Origin: Melastoma dodecandrum
Taxonomy: Eukaryota; Streptophyta; Magnoliopsida; Myrtales; Melastomataceae
Assembly (NCBI GenBank): GCA_029817715.1
Contig: JARUPY010000387.1
Location: forward strand, 1,178,001-1,242,000
Length of the DNA stretch: 64,000 bases
Direction of reading: 5' to 3'
Positions within the stretch are counted from its first letter, which is position 1. Every line of letters begins with the position of its first letter. The translations under genes and the position numbers were made by a program. The notes below the pieces were generated by a model, which ran no database searches, was not told where the DNA came from, and saw only the letters and a list, made by a program, of their open reading frames with translations. Positions 11,316 to 21,723 of the stretch are shown one piece after another.

Positions 11316-13137
11316 TCAATCCCTGTGGTAAACTCGCCAAACTCTAGCTGATATGCCTAAGCAGTTTATTTTGAACCTTACCTCGGAGAGTCCACATTCG
11401 AAGTGCGCGATCAACTTGCATTCGTGGCAGTAATAAGCTCCCAAGTCAGGATTCCTTCTCTTCTCACAAAGGTCGCAGTAGTACTCCCCGGAGTCGTCCT
11501 CCAATACCCTGTTGTAGAGGGTCAGCCAATGGAGGTGCCGTCAGTCCTTGGCTTTTCTCGGTAGTGGGAGACAATCCCGGTGCAAATTGAAGTTGCACAT
11601 CACACAGCGGTACAGATCGAGGCAGCAGCTCTTTCGGCAGGAGTTGCATTGCATGCCCTTGGCTTTCTTGAAGTAGGCTAGTTTGTGCTCGTGGAGAGGA
11701 TGTTTCAGCGACAGCTCTCGCCCGAAGCATGGCATGTCCAAGTGAAACCTACATTCGATGCATGACATCACCGACCCCTGACTGTCTCCGCTCTAGGCAT
11801 CGCACTGAAACTTACGTCCCAGTCACTGCCCCAAAACGAAGAGTGACCGGGTGGTGGTGGAAAGGGCACTCGGCTGTCAAAGGAAGGTCTAGGCATGACT
11901 GGTGAATCTTGGAGATTTTACGATCGTAAAGACAGAAATAGGTTGGTCCGTCGAGAAACTCCTGGCAGGCATCGCATCTCCTCAGTCGGATGTTCGAATT
12001 GCGGATGACATGCCACGGCGTCCGATACTGCTTTGACAGGGGGTCCAATTTAGCAGTTGGCAGGCCTTGATCTCGCAGAGTGTGAACCACACATGGAGAT
12101 CAAAGTCACACCATTCACATCTGTAAGAGAATCCGTCCCTTTTGGACCAACAGCAGGGACACTGTGCTTTCTAAGAGGGACTGTTTACGGCAGACAAGGG
12201 ATGATGCGGATGGAAGTAGTGTTCTACCTCTTGTGGCATCTCGGCGCATGACTTGTGCACGAAGTATTTGCAAAGCGGACGGCCGTAAACCTCCCCAATT
12301 ATCCGGTGTTCACAGGCTCGGCAATTTATCATCCTGTTGTCTATATTATCCAGGCATAGTCTCATCGGGTGCTCATGTCCAAAGAACTCGACCCACGAGC
12401 CACTCTCCTTGGCAGAATCTCCAGGACAGAAGTCCATTGTGCTGCACGGAATGTGCAGTCGAAACTTGCACGAATGACAGTCATACAACACCGATTCGCA
12501 GAAAGATCCACAGAAATTACAGGTCCTGTTTTGGGTATTTTAATCAATAACAGACTTGCTGGCTTCAATGACTAAATTGAGAGGATGTTCTGGGTGAAAA
12601 GGATGACTGATCTGTCGAGACAAGTCGCAACAATCCACATGAAAGTACTGCCTGGATTTCAGGCATCCGTAGACAGGACCAAGAATATGTTTCCCACCGA
12701 AGTGGCAGCCACGACTAACCTCGGTTTTGAAGTAAGCCAAGGAAAATGGATGCTCGTGATCGAACAATCGTAGCATCTCGACATCACCGACCTGATTTCT
12801 GCCTAGATCCTCCCCGGGGAGGCTCGCGAGGACACAGGCTGCATCCATCCTCACATCGCAGTCATCACAAGCATAAGTGAATTCGCTCTGGCTGTGGCAT
12901 ATGTTGCAGCGGCCCGATCGGCCGGCTAATATAAGGGGATGTTCTGAGTGAAGAGGGTGAAATATCTGCCCAGGCAGATTAGCACAAGACTCGTGGAGGA
13001 AAAACTCAGTCCTCGCAGCAGTAGATCTTGCCGCTTACTACCTGGCAACAGGCCTTGCACGGCAGGATCTCGCAATCTTGGCTGATTTCTCTCGAGTTGA
13101 GCTCGTGCTGATGGCTGGGACGTTGCAGACCCCCCAT
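11316..13137 (-). pseudogene. DC1-domain (cysteine/histidine-rich C1) protein pseudogene, copy 1
   Basis: Reading the minus strand from the ATG at 13137 gives successive DC1 zinc-binding units: CKACC...CCED, FHPLHSEHPL, CNICHSQSEFTYACDDCDVRMDAAC, HEHPMRLC, CHSCKFRLHIPC, CPCCW...YRCEWCDFDLHV, CDACQEFLDG, CIECRFHLDMPC, CNSCRKSCCLDLYRC, YYCDLCEKRR, YYCHECKLIAHFEC. The frame is broken many times: a frameshift near 13020, in-frame stops at about 12540, 12170, 11790 and 11543, and another frameshift near 12090. An intact GTAAGG donor after the last unit (exon end 11382) points to a missing downstream exon, now replaced by the LTR-like sequence. Functional DC1 proteins are plant-specific and implicated in stress signalling. 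This copy cannot make a full-length product. Confidence 0.82.
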
Positions 13138-13774
13138 TTAGAGTAGACACAGTAAAGGAGAAAAAGCTCAAATGAAAAACAATGGCGGATGACAACACAA
13201 CGGATTGGATTAGTTTATCTGCTTGCCTAGAAAGCAATGCATTAATTATTATTATTATATCCAATCCTTACATTCTGCTTTCTTGTCTTAGTAAACACTT
13301 TAAGCCGTATTCTTAATTCGAGCATCGGTGGTCGGGAAGACGCCCTGTCCTACTCTGACCGCTTCTAACAGAGCTTAGATGAATAGCTTCCATCCATTCT
13401 CGAGTTCGGTCATCCCAACAGGAATTATCTGCTTCATCTTGTTCGCTCGAAAAGCGAGCGCGTCGGGAATATCTAACCACGAACTGTATGGTTTCGATTT
13501 CGGGATTCTGATCATAGTCTCCAATATCTAGTAAGTAGCAAAAGTTCTTACGGATCGGGACTACAAACACTAACTTCAATACGAATCCATAACGAAAGTT
13601 TGAGTATAGAATCAAACGGTTAACACAAGAGAAAGAAAAGGAAACAAAAGACAATCTAAGTTTTCTACACTTTTGAATGACTGTTCATGTCGACAAAAGA
13701 AAATAAGAGCTCTATTTATTCTAAGCATACAACTAAAAACGCCAGATGGACGAACCGCCAACTTCAAGCTTACA
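13138..13774. other. Spacer between DC1 relics
   Basis: No gene recognised. The frames on either strand are short and show no domain; (ATT)n-like bases occur near 13240-13258. Confidence 0.4.
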
Positions 13775-13855
13775 TCTGAACCTTACCGCCGAGAGTGTGC
13801 ATTCACGAGCAACCGGCATTGTGGCTGTAGTAAGAGCTCCCATGTCTGCTCCATT
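13775..13855 (-). pseudogene. DC1 fragment, copy 2 (3' portion)
   Basis: About 80 bp align with 11375-11455 of copy 1: the same run from GAACCTTACC (the donor GTAAGGTTC on the minus strand) through the cysteine/histidine-coding part to AAGAGCTCCCATGTC versus AATAAGCTCCCAAGTC. Several cysteine codons are changed. It is separated by about 1.3 kb from the other copy-2 piece at 15135-15391, in the same order and orientation as in copy 1, so the two are remains of one duplicated gene. Confidence 0.55.
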
Positions 13856-15134
13856 TTATACCATGCATAGTGTGACTAGGTCCAAAAAGTAACAACATGA
13901 GACCTCGATATTCGATTGTACAAGAAACGCAGTTAAAAAGCCAAAACGAAAGCCATCCCCAGTCTTCACTAGAGAAATAAAACCAGATTTGATTATCGCG
14001 AGAGGGTCCTATCCCATGGTAGGAATGCATCCAGTCCTATAACTTGGGGTGCAAACAAACCCAGTTTCAGCTCCATCCATCCTTCTTCTGCTTAACGCAT
14101 ACATTGACGATCTAACCCAGACACACAGTGGCATCTCCCTCGAGTTTTGGGGTTTGGGAAATAGACATTTCGTGTCCACTCCATTCCCGTACGGATGATT
14201 TAATGTTTTCCAGGGTGTTGGGCTCGAGACTTGGGCTTGGTAAAAATTATGGGCCTGGATTTCTACATGGGCCATTACAAACGGGAAGCCGTCGGCTGGC
14301 CTTTATTATAGAAGCCCAATTTTGAAATCCAGGCCCATAATATATAGCCCCAACAACACCTGGGAAAGTAGCCTTGTCCGTACGAAAATACTCCCGAAAT
14401 GTCTTACTCTCATTCTACCCGTTTTTCTTCTTCCCCTCTTCCCTTAAAGCGAACGCTCACGTCTCAAACTGCTACCAGGGACGCTTTCAACTTTCTGTCT
14501 TTTAAGGATTTCCATCTTTACCATTTCCCGGGAAGTTAGAAACGCTGGCCGGCTCAGGTTGGCCGATTATTTTAGATGAGGAGCAGTCGTGATGGATTGG
14601 TATAGTGTGCGCATGCCGTCACCTGCTCGCCTTTTGTTTCGTCTTCTTCGGCCAACGTCGTGCCTGTGTACGAGTGTCCAAACCGCTTGAGAAGGAATAT
14701 CCTTGTAACGCGTTCTGCAAAAGCACAGATACATTAGTTGTTGCAGGTCATAATCACCGACCTCGTTGCCATAAGAAGGAAGGAAAGAGTGGGGAAGAGA
14801 CTCTGATCTGTCGACTCGCATTTTCTCGAGAGAGAACAGGGAGGATCACGTCCAGCAAACTCAGCTCGATGATGGATACAAACATGCCACCATGATTGAT
14901 TCATTGGACCAAACAACTTGAGGTGCCTACATTTGGCCGATTCTTTCGTTCGATCCGCAGCTGTAGTCGTTAAAATAGAAACTTTCATCATATCACGCTC
15001 ATATAGCGTCATGTTTGAGTACGATCTTCCTAGCCAAAACCATTTTAGTTTGCCTGTAAGCATCCAGGCATCCAGACAAGCCTTGGCATCCACGGTTCAA
15101 TGTCCACGCGAAATCGACATGCGTTGAATGATGT
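13856..15134. other. Gene-free stretch with a promoter-like TGGGCY cluster
   Basis: No protein domain recognised in any frame. Notable only for the TGGGCY/inverted-repeat cluster listed separately at 14221-14345. The minus-strand open frames around 14570-15090 may hold further decayed DC1-gene sequence but I could not align them. Confidence 0.35.
14221..14345. promoter_or_regulatory. Orphan cluster of TGGGCY (site II) motifs with a 17-bp perfect inverted repeat
   Basis: TTGGGCTT, ATGGGCCT, TGGGCCAT, AGCCCAAT and GGCCCATA lie within 125 bp. ATTATGGGCCTGGATTT (14246-14262) returns as its exact reverse complement at 14325-14341, with 62 bases between. Site II motifs are a known feature of promoters of plant housekeeping and organelle-related genes. 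No intact gene starts nearby. It could be the relic promoter of a lost gene or part of a small inverted-repeat element. Confidence 0.45.
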
Positions 15135-15391
15135 CCCCGAACATCCTTGACAGGCATTGTGCTGAAGCTTGCATTCTGCCCTGAAACAAAGAGCGACAAG
15201 GTGATGGTGGAAGGGGTGCTCGGTTATCAGAGGAAGGTCCAAGCATGACCTGTGAATCTTGGAGATTTTGCTCTCGTTAAGACAGGAAATTGGCCAGCCC
15301 ATCGAGAAACTCCTGGCAGGCATCACATCTCCTCGGTAGGATTTTCGAGTGGATGGCATGCCCCAGCATCCGATACCGCCTGGACTCAAAC
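15135..15391 (-). pseudogene. DC1 fragment, copy 2 (middle portion)
   Basis: Aligns over roughly 215 bp with 11817-12032 of copy 1 at what looks like about four bases in five. Shared strings include GAATCTTGGAGATTTT, CGAGAAACTCCTGGCAGGCATC and CATCTCCTC. On the minus strand both encode CDACQEFLDG, SKISKIH.SCLDLPL and FHHH. Copy 2 has its own frameshift around 15280-15300. Copies 1 and 2 therefore derive from a local duplication, and both have died. Confidence 0.7.
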
Positions 15392-15701
15392 CTTGCGACA
15401 TTTCTATCTTCGATTTCACGTAAAAAACATTCTATTAAAAAATTTCTGTGTTCGTTTCATTTCTTTCCGTGAACGAAACACCTCTAGGAGTGAAACAAGA
15501 GCATGCACATGATATTAGTCATAAACCCTCTCGACACATTTGCGACGGCTCAATATCGGTGTATCGTGGTCCGATCAGAGATGAAGTGTCGGAGGTCGAT
15601 TACACAACGGGGATGTGAACATGAAAGGAATGAGCATTAGTCTCTGTTATTTAGTAGTAAAGTTGGGTAGCATGTGGCGGGATGAGGGGTCGGTTCTTGG
15701 A

Positions 15702-16543
15702 TCAGCAGAACAGAGGAGCCGGGATGTAGCAGCCAGAGATGATATTCAGGAGGGTGAGGGGGATGACTCCGAGTTTTGGCAGACTGGTAGGGAACAGGCA
15801 CATACAAGACTGGTCGGCGGACATGAAGACCATGCAGCAAGCTGGGGAGACCTTGGGATGTTTTTTTCGTGACGAATATAGAAAAGATATATATAAAAGA
15901 AAGAAATCAATACGATCTTTATAAGGTTCCTCCTCAGAACAAATCCAAAATCTTTGTAGACATAGCCTATTGTCTATTCCTCATCCTGGAACAAAGAAAA
16001 GCGACAACCACTTAAATAGTCAAAAGGTCCACCCCGAAACCGAGGGGGTAGACGGATCTCAGACACACAAGCTAACAAACGTAAAGACCTTTTTAAAAAC
16101 AAATCAAGTTGATACAAAGCTATACGATAGCACCCGATTTTTTTCGATTCGGCATCACTTAGTTTCATCCAATCAAAGTAACTAACCGACTCCATTTTAT
16201 TTGTGTATCACTCTTTCGAATGATTGCTATTTGACTAGGACCTTTTCGTTGGGAGGCTCATTACTTCAATTAATAGGATGAAAAATCATTTTACTTTTTC
16301 GAATTCCCATGAATAAGGATCAAACCTTATTCCATGGTATTTCCATGAGATTTATCTTTCTTATTCTTAAGCAAGCCCCCCAGTGGGCTTAGTTCTCGAC
16401 TTGGATTATATATCCAAAAATTCGGGCAGGCACGCCATGAAACCAAAAACGTTGACACTGCAACCCTCGAACAGTGGCACCGAATCGGCCCCGGTGGAGA
16501 AGATCAACACCACTGTAGCTGCAACCGCTGCCACCCCTCCCAT
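15702..16543 (-). pseudogene. Lipid-transfer-protein-like (8-cysteine motif) gene split by an insertion
   Basis: Minus strand, two halves. 16543-16406: start MGGVAAVAATVVLIFSTG (hydrophobic signal peptide), then one cysteine, nine residues, a second cysteine (GC...AC), LPEFLDI and a TAA. 15860-15702: HPKVSPACC, then SCMC, then SGC, then a final LFC and stop. Together they show the full order C-X9-C / CC-X9-CXC-X23-C-X7-C of secreted plant nsLTP-like proteins. Excising 15861-16405 leaves 14 residues between the second cysteine and the CC pair, close to the family's usual 13-14. The interruption lacks GT-AG borders, so it is not an ordinary intron. The halves are too short to appear as long open frames. 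The name rests on cysteine spacing, not on close similarity. Confidence 0.6.
15861..16405. other. AT-rich foreign-looking insert inside the LTP-like pseudogene
   Basis: About 545 bp separating the two halves of the 8-cysteine gene. It is richer in A+T than the exons, and parts (about 16130-16350) have the look of plastid intergenic DNA, but I could not place it on an organelle gene. It has no clear terminal repeats. Short ATATATA strings occur at both edges. Organelle-derived insertion, filler DNA from break repair, and a small transposon are all possible. Confidence 0.35.
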
Positions 16544-17912
16544 GTCCCATCTTCACCAGGTTGCTCATACCGTGAATTCTCTTGCTCTTCGTAGACAGTG
16601 ATATTCAGCTTGATTACTGCACAGATCATCGCAGATGGGTGTTTATATACAAACATTCGGGCGTAACAAGACAAAACCTAGAAGTGTCATCGATAAAATC
16701 GTGATTGACAAATGAGATGCAGATTCCTAGGAAGGCATAGGAGACGACGATTGTCTTTTTTATGTTTTGAGAAAGAAGGGATTAAAGTAGTGTTGTGTTC
16801 TTACACTAATTATCCTTTTCTCTAGTTAATTACAAAGACAGTAGACTAAGGCGCAAATTTAGTTGTATGAAGACATCGTCGAGCGAGTGGGGTGATTGCT
16901 TCGACGTTCGTCGTTCTCTAATACTATGCACTCACTTGGGCATACGTCTTCCAACTCCCACGATCTACTTCCGCTTTTAATGTTCTCCTAACGCTTTCTG
17001 CCAAGGTCCTCTCGGGAAGTCGAGAATATATTCGATCTGGGGCATCTTCAGAATTGATGCTACAGAGAAGCTTGGGTGAAATCTATCCAGTGATGACGAT
17101 GGTGAAATTGTAAGTGCCTTCAAGGCTATCCAGGCGAGTTGAGTTAACCGACTATATTCATCATTCTATGGAGCAGGATTCGCGATCATGTCGCTTCATC
17201 GAATGTTTTGGTACTTGGAATCTGTCGGGCATCATCCAACAAGGTCAATCCGATCATCGTCCATCCCGGAGTCAAAACGGTTGTCCGGGATCTCTGAAAC
17301 CAGAGGAGAACACAAAGTCAGTCGATATTTCCTTTCATGCCAAGAGAAAAGGATAGAATGGTGTCAATACTTTCTGTCTTTGGTTGACATTTAACAAGGC
17401 CATTTGACATTGGAGCTTTTCTTGGTGCCTTCTTGTCTTTGGCCATTTATCCACATCTACCCAAGTTTTCAACAGTAGTCCAAACATTGCGGTGTTTTCG
17501 TTAGACGAAGAACACTCAGTAGACGGGACTTAGTTTCGCCATTCGAAGGCATATTCATTAGGCAGGCACAACGGAATGAACAGAAGTATGTATACGTTTC
17601 CAATTGACAATCTTACATTTCATCGTGAGCAGTTATATTAGTTCAGCTTTCGCTGACACGCACATTGCCGCCACTATAATGTTTCCAACGAAAACATAAG
17701 TCAGGTCACCACTACTATCTCCCCTCTTCAACTTTGTTTGGTATTTCCGCTAAGCTGCCGCCTGATCAAGTAACGCAAATCACACACTAAAAGCAAAATA
17801 AAATGAAACGAAAGGCGTGACCTGTTTCTTCTTTTTTAACTCATTCGTGGAAGAAATGCGAGTACACAACAACAGCATATGTAGTATGTACACCTTGGTT
17901 ATATGGGTTTCA
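16544..17912. other. Gene-free spacer
   Basis: No domain, RNA gene or repeat recognised on either strand. Likely includes the 3' UTR of the glycosyltransferase gene that ends at 17913 (minus strand) near the right-hand end of this stretch. Confidence 0.4.
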
Positions 17913-20066
17913 TCATCGGCTGCTCTCCTTAGGGAAATCAGACCGGAGCGGTGCATCGATGCTGAAAAACAAAATAACACGCACTTAAATGAGCGAGCAT
18001 CTTACTTTAATAATTTTGGAGACACTTCATCTAAAAAATAACACAAAGTTTACCTGCAGTTCTGGGGGACTCTCCAAAATGATGTCGATGACCTCTTCAA
18101 GGTCGGCGGCAAGGCCATGTAGGCCTTCCAATCTTCAATCATTATCTTGAGGTCATGAAGCTTGCTACTCAAGCCGAAACAACAATTTGCGTGCATTGTG
18201 CACACCATGTTAAGGTCTTTGCTGGGTTCGCAGAAGCCCCCAAAGAACTCAGTATCTAAGAAGCTCATCTTCAAGCCGATATCAGCAATATAGGGGTCCT
18301 GTTTTATGAGGTTGAGGACATCCTGGTCATGGTTTCCGGGGTACCTCACCCGGGATGAATACCAGAACTTGTAGAACTCTATAGACCGATTATTTGATTT
18401 TACATATTTAAAGCCGCCATTGGGTCTGTTCTCGATATCACCAGGGCGGCCTGAGTAATGGTCACAAGCAATCTGGAAATCCGCATCTTTGGAGAGCCGT
18501 GGAAGGGGGTTACGAAACCAAAGGACATCAGCATCCTACATAAAGGGAGGATATCAAAGTGTCAACTAGTACATATGGTCAAATCATTAGGGATTTCTAG
18601 CAATCATAGATGGTTGATCGATGGATTCTTTGCAAGATCCCCACCCAAGACCAGAAAAGTTTCAACCACAATGACATATGAGTTCAATCTAAAAAATCCG
18701 AGCTTCCTGTTCTCATGGTTTCTCGGAAACTCGGGAACAAAACTGGACATCTTTCCTCAACTGATACCATCATCCTATATCTTTCTCGGAAACAAGAACA
18801 ATCTTTCCCTAGTGTCAATATTCACTTCTACGGATAAAATTCAAACCCACGATAAGAATTTCTTCTAGAAGATGGAGAGAAAACCCACATTACCGTGAAA
18901 ATGAAATTGTAACCCATCTCAAGGACAGATCGTAAGAAATTGATCCTCCTCCACATCATCCTCAGGTAATCAGCAGTCATGAAGTATGCCTCTGATGAAA
19001 AATCAACCCCCTTGGTAACAAGTGGAAAGCAATAACTGTGTGCAGCAACACATCGTAAGAAGGCCTTCCTATCTAATGCAATTATCACCAAGTGATCCAA
19101 GAGCCAGCGAGTTCCATTTCCAATTCTGAAGCTCTCAATGAACAGATCAAGAATGGAATTGGGAACAGCCCATGCTTCATTCAGAGTTGTTATTATTACG
19201 GTATTGTCTTCCATAGCAGCGTCCTTCAAAATCTTTCCAAGGTCGTATTCTTCGAGCACCTGTTGCTTCCACTTGTTAGGAAGAATGTCGGAAAACAAAG
19301 ATCTTTTTTTAACAATTTGCTCTGCAATTCCATAAAGGAAGACATAAAACCACGCAAGAGACTCCAACTAATTAGGAATGCTTTAACTTAACGGAAGTAA
19401 AATTGCGTAATGAACACATTCCTTGATATGTGGTCCAGTTAGTCCGAATTTTCACTATGCCAGAAGCCTGCGACAACTCCAAAACCAGACATAGCCAGAA
19501 AGATTCAAGATTCAGGTGCCATCAGGCAGTAAGTACATCCAACACTGAACCAAACACCAGAAGGTGATCCTGACGGCCAAGCATCGGTCGCTCCTGAGAA
19601 TTCTTCCTCAATAAAACAACTAACGTAAAAATAGCAAGATCTTCAGTTCACATGGAAATCCACATTATTGAATTGACCTGTGTAATCGAACGCAAAACAG
19701 ATAGCACAAAGAGCCAGAAGTTCATCAAGCGTCCATAACTAAGAAGACAAACCACATTTCACGCAAATCAAGCAGTTCAAGGGATAAGTAACTAAAACAG
19801 GCAGCAGGAACCCGGGGGGGAAGGGGGGGGGGGGGGCGGAAGCAGCGAGGGCTAACCAAGGGGGGAGCATCGGCGGGACGAGGAGGACGGGAGTAGGCAT
19901 AGGAGCTGCGTAGGGAGTCTGGGCTGCTAGTGCGACGGATGAGGACGGAGTAGGACGCTACGGCGAGGAGGAAGAGGACGAGCGTCTTGTATCGGTGGCG
20001 GAGGAACACCACGGCGGCGGCGCCGGCGAAGAAGGAGGAAGGAGAAGAGGACGCTTCCGTCAGCAT
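17913..20066 (-). CDS. GT77-like nucleotide-diphospho-sugar transferase (At4g15970-type), Golgi membrane protein
   Basis: Exons 20066-19857, 19319-18894, 18535-18054 and 17961-17913 sum to 388 codons. The first exon encodes a short cytosolic end and a membrane anchor (YKTLVLFLLAVASYSVLI, type II topology), then a proline/serine-rich stem. The catalytic part shows VIITTLNEAWA, GTRWLLDHLVIIALD, DADVLWFRNPLP (the DxD metal/nucleotide-sugar motif, at the start of exon 3), DHYSGRPGDIENRPNGGF, HDQDVLN and FLDTEFFGGFCEPS. The last exon adds SIDAPLRS after QNC. Exon 2 must use the second AG of a GCAGAG acceptor to keep frame; the first AG would shift it. Relatives are annotated as glycosyltransferases acting on cell-wall or arabinogalactan glycans; the acceptor is unknown here. 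It is the only intact gene between 9 and 26 kb. Confidence 0.88.
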
Positions 20067-20778
20067 GGGGGAGATGAGGGGGGAATTCGGCGGTTATCGG
20101 TCGGTTATTCTGAGTCCGACTGAACTCCTCCGTCTACGGCGGGTGCAGTTGCCGGCGATGTCCATTTATTCATTCATATATTATATATATATAAGGAACC
20201 GGACAGGCTCGGGTTTTGAGGGCGGGCGTTGTTAATTAGGAGTTTGGGAATTTCAATCGTTATAGGCGCATCGATAACCAAATTTGATTAAATTAAATTA
20301 GCTGGCTAAACCAAGGATTAGTCCGCCACAAAGTGAAGCTTGGTGGAGTTGGCTGTCAAGCACGTCACTTTGTCCTAAGTGGATTACTCTCCGACTATTT
20401 TCAAAAGTTTTCAGGATTTTTCGTAATAACATTGGTTCATAAGAAAATTGAATTTTGTATTATTCGTTTGGAAAAAGGAAAAGCAAAAGTTGAATTAAAT
20501 CCTTTTTTTAAACAGCGAGTTCCTCGTTCTTTTCAGCAAATTTGGTGATTTCGTTAAAGAACTGAACTCGACTTTTTATATTCGATTATTTGTCAAAAAC
20601 TTTTAATCTATCTACAAAATATTTTCTTGTCTAATATTAAATCGAAACATGGATGTTTTCAGCATCCGCATTTGCTTCAAATACTGATCAAAGCAACTTC
20701 TCGTTGGCCGGATGGTGGTAGTATGCCTGCATCATGGCTGAGGGTAAGAGTGCTCTACAGGTGCGCGAGTGTTAGGTA
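20067..20778. other. 5' flank of the glycosyltransferase gene
   Basis: Presumed promoter and 5' UTR of the minus-strand gene just to the left; a TATATATATA run lies at about 20181-20192. No other gene seen before the transposon target duplication at 20779. Confidence 0.45.
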
Positions 20779-20787
20779 GCTCAGTCT
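20779..20787. repeat. 9-bp target-site duplication, left copy
   Basis: GCTCAGTCT, directly repeated at 24982-24990, immediately outside the two inverted ends of the element. Nine bases is the duplication length characteristic of Mutator-like transposons. Confidence 0.85.
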
Positions 20788-21190
20788 AGAGGTTTGTACA
20801 GAATTACCATTAGTTTATAAAAAAAATTTGCGAAATTTCGTAAAATCCCGATGTACAGCCCCAAACTCGCGTTTAACAAACGCGACTTTCTAATTACAAA
20901 AAACACGCGGTTCGGAAATGCAAGTTAGAATTTTCTGAACAAAAGACGTTGTTTCCAAACGCGAGTTTATATAAAAATACATAAACTCGTGACTCGGAAC
21001 CCCGATTCGAAGGAATTGTGGTAGTACCTTAAACACGGTTGGGCACAGCGACTCTAAGCATAAGTAGCGTTTGCCAACCGCGGGTTTGGTCAGACACCAA
21101 ATAACCCGGCCTCGGACGGGGTTTTTTCCTAAGTGCCTGTAACGCGCGATTAGCAACGACGAGTCTTAGACGAAATCGCGTTCGCCAACC
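20788..21190. repeat. Left terminal inverted repeat of the MULE
   Basis: Its reverse complement aligns with the right end from the very tip (GAGGTTTGTACAGAATTACC versus GAGTTTTGTATGGAGTTACC) through GATGTACAG, ACAAACGCGACT, TAATTACAAA, CATAAACTCG, GAAGGAATTGTGGT and GCGACTCTAAGCATAAGT. It is made largely of repeated CGCGAGTTT / AAACTCGCG-like units. The inner border is approximate. Confidence 0.8.
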
Positions 21191-21723
21191 GCGAGTTAGT
21201 CGGGATTTAATGCCACCCTTCTTTTTTGTTTCCCCATTTGGTTCGGTTTGCGTTTTGGAACCCTAAATCGCTTTCGCCATCCCCTCCGTAGCTTGGGTCC
21301 TCTCACCATCCCCTCCAGAGCTTGGGTCATCATTGAGTTCCGTCTCCGATCTTCCTCACCGATTTCCATTGCCGATCTCCGTCAAAATTACAGGTTAGTT
21401 TCTTGGTTTGACGACTCTCCTTAAGCAATCTCGGTCACCATTTCACCCATTTTCCTATTCTTTCATGGGCAAACCAACATTACTTACTTGATAGGGTTTT
21501 AGTGATTCTAAATTGAGGGATTTAGGATATTGATTGGGTTTTTTGTGATTTGAGAATTTGTTGTATTTTCACTAAGTTATTATTTTAATTGGTAATAGGT
21601 AGTTGTTTATTGTTGGGATTGTTATGTATTTGTAATAGATAGTTATTTATAATAGGTAATTTTCTTATGTCCTTTATTGTTGATTGTTATTGTTTCGTGC
21701 ATGTAGGTATTGTGTTTAGTGCG

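Noticed and set aside
12164..12550. 128-codon plus-strand open frame
   Set aside because: Antisense to the DC1 pseudogene, whose sense strand shows repeated Cys/His motifs.
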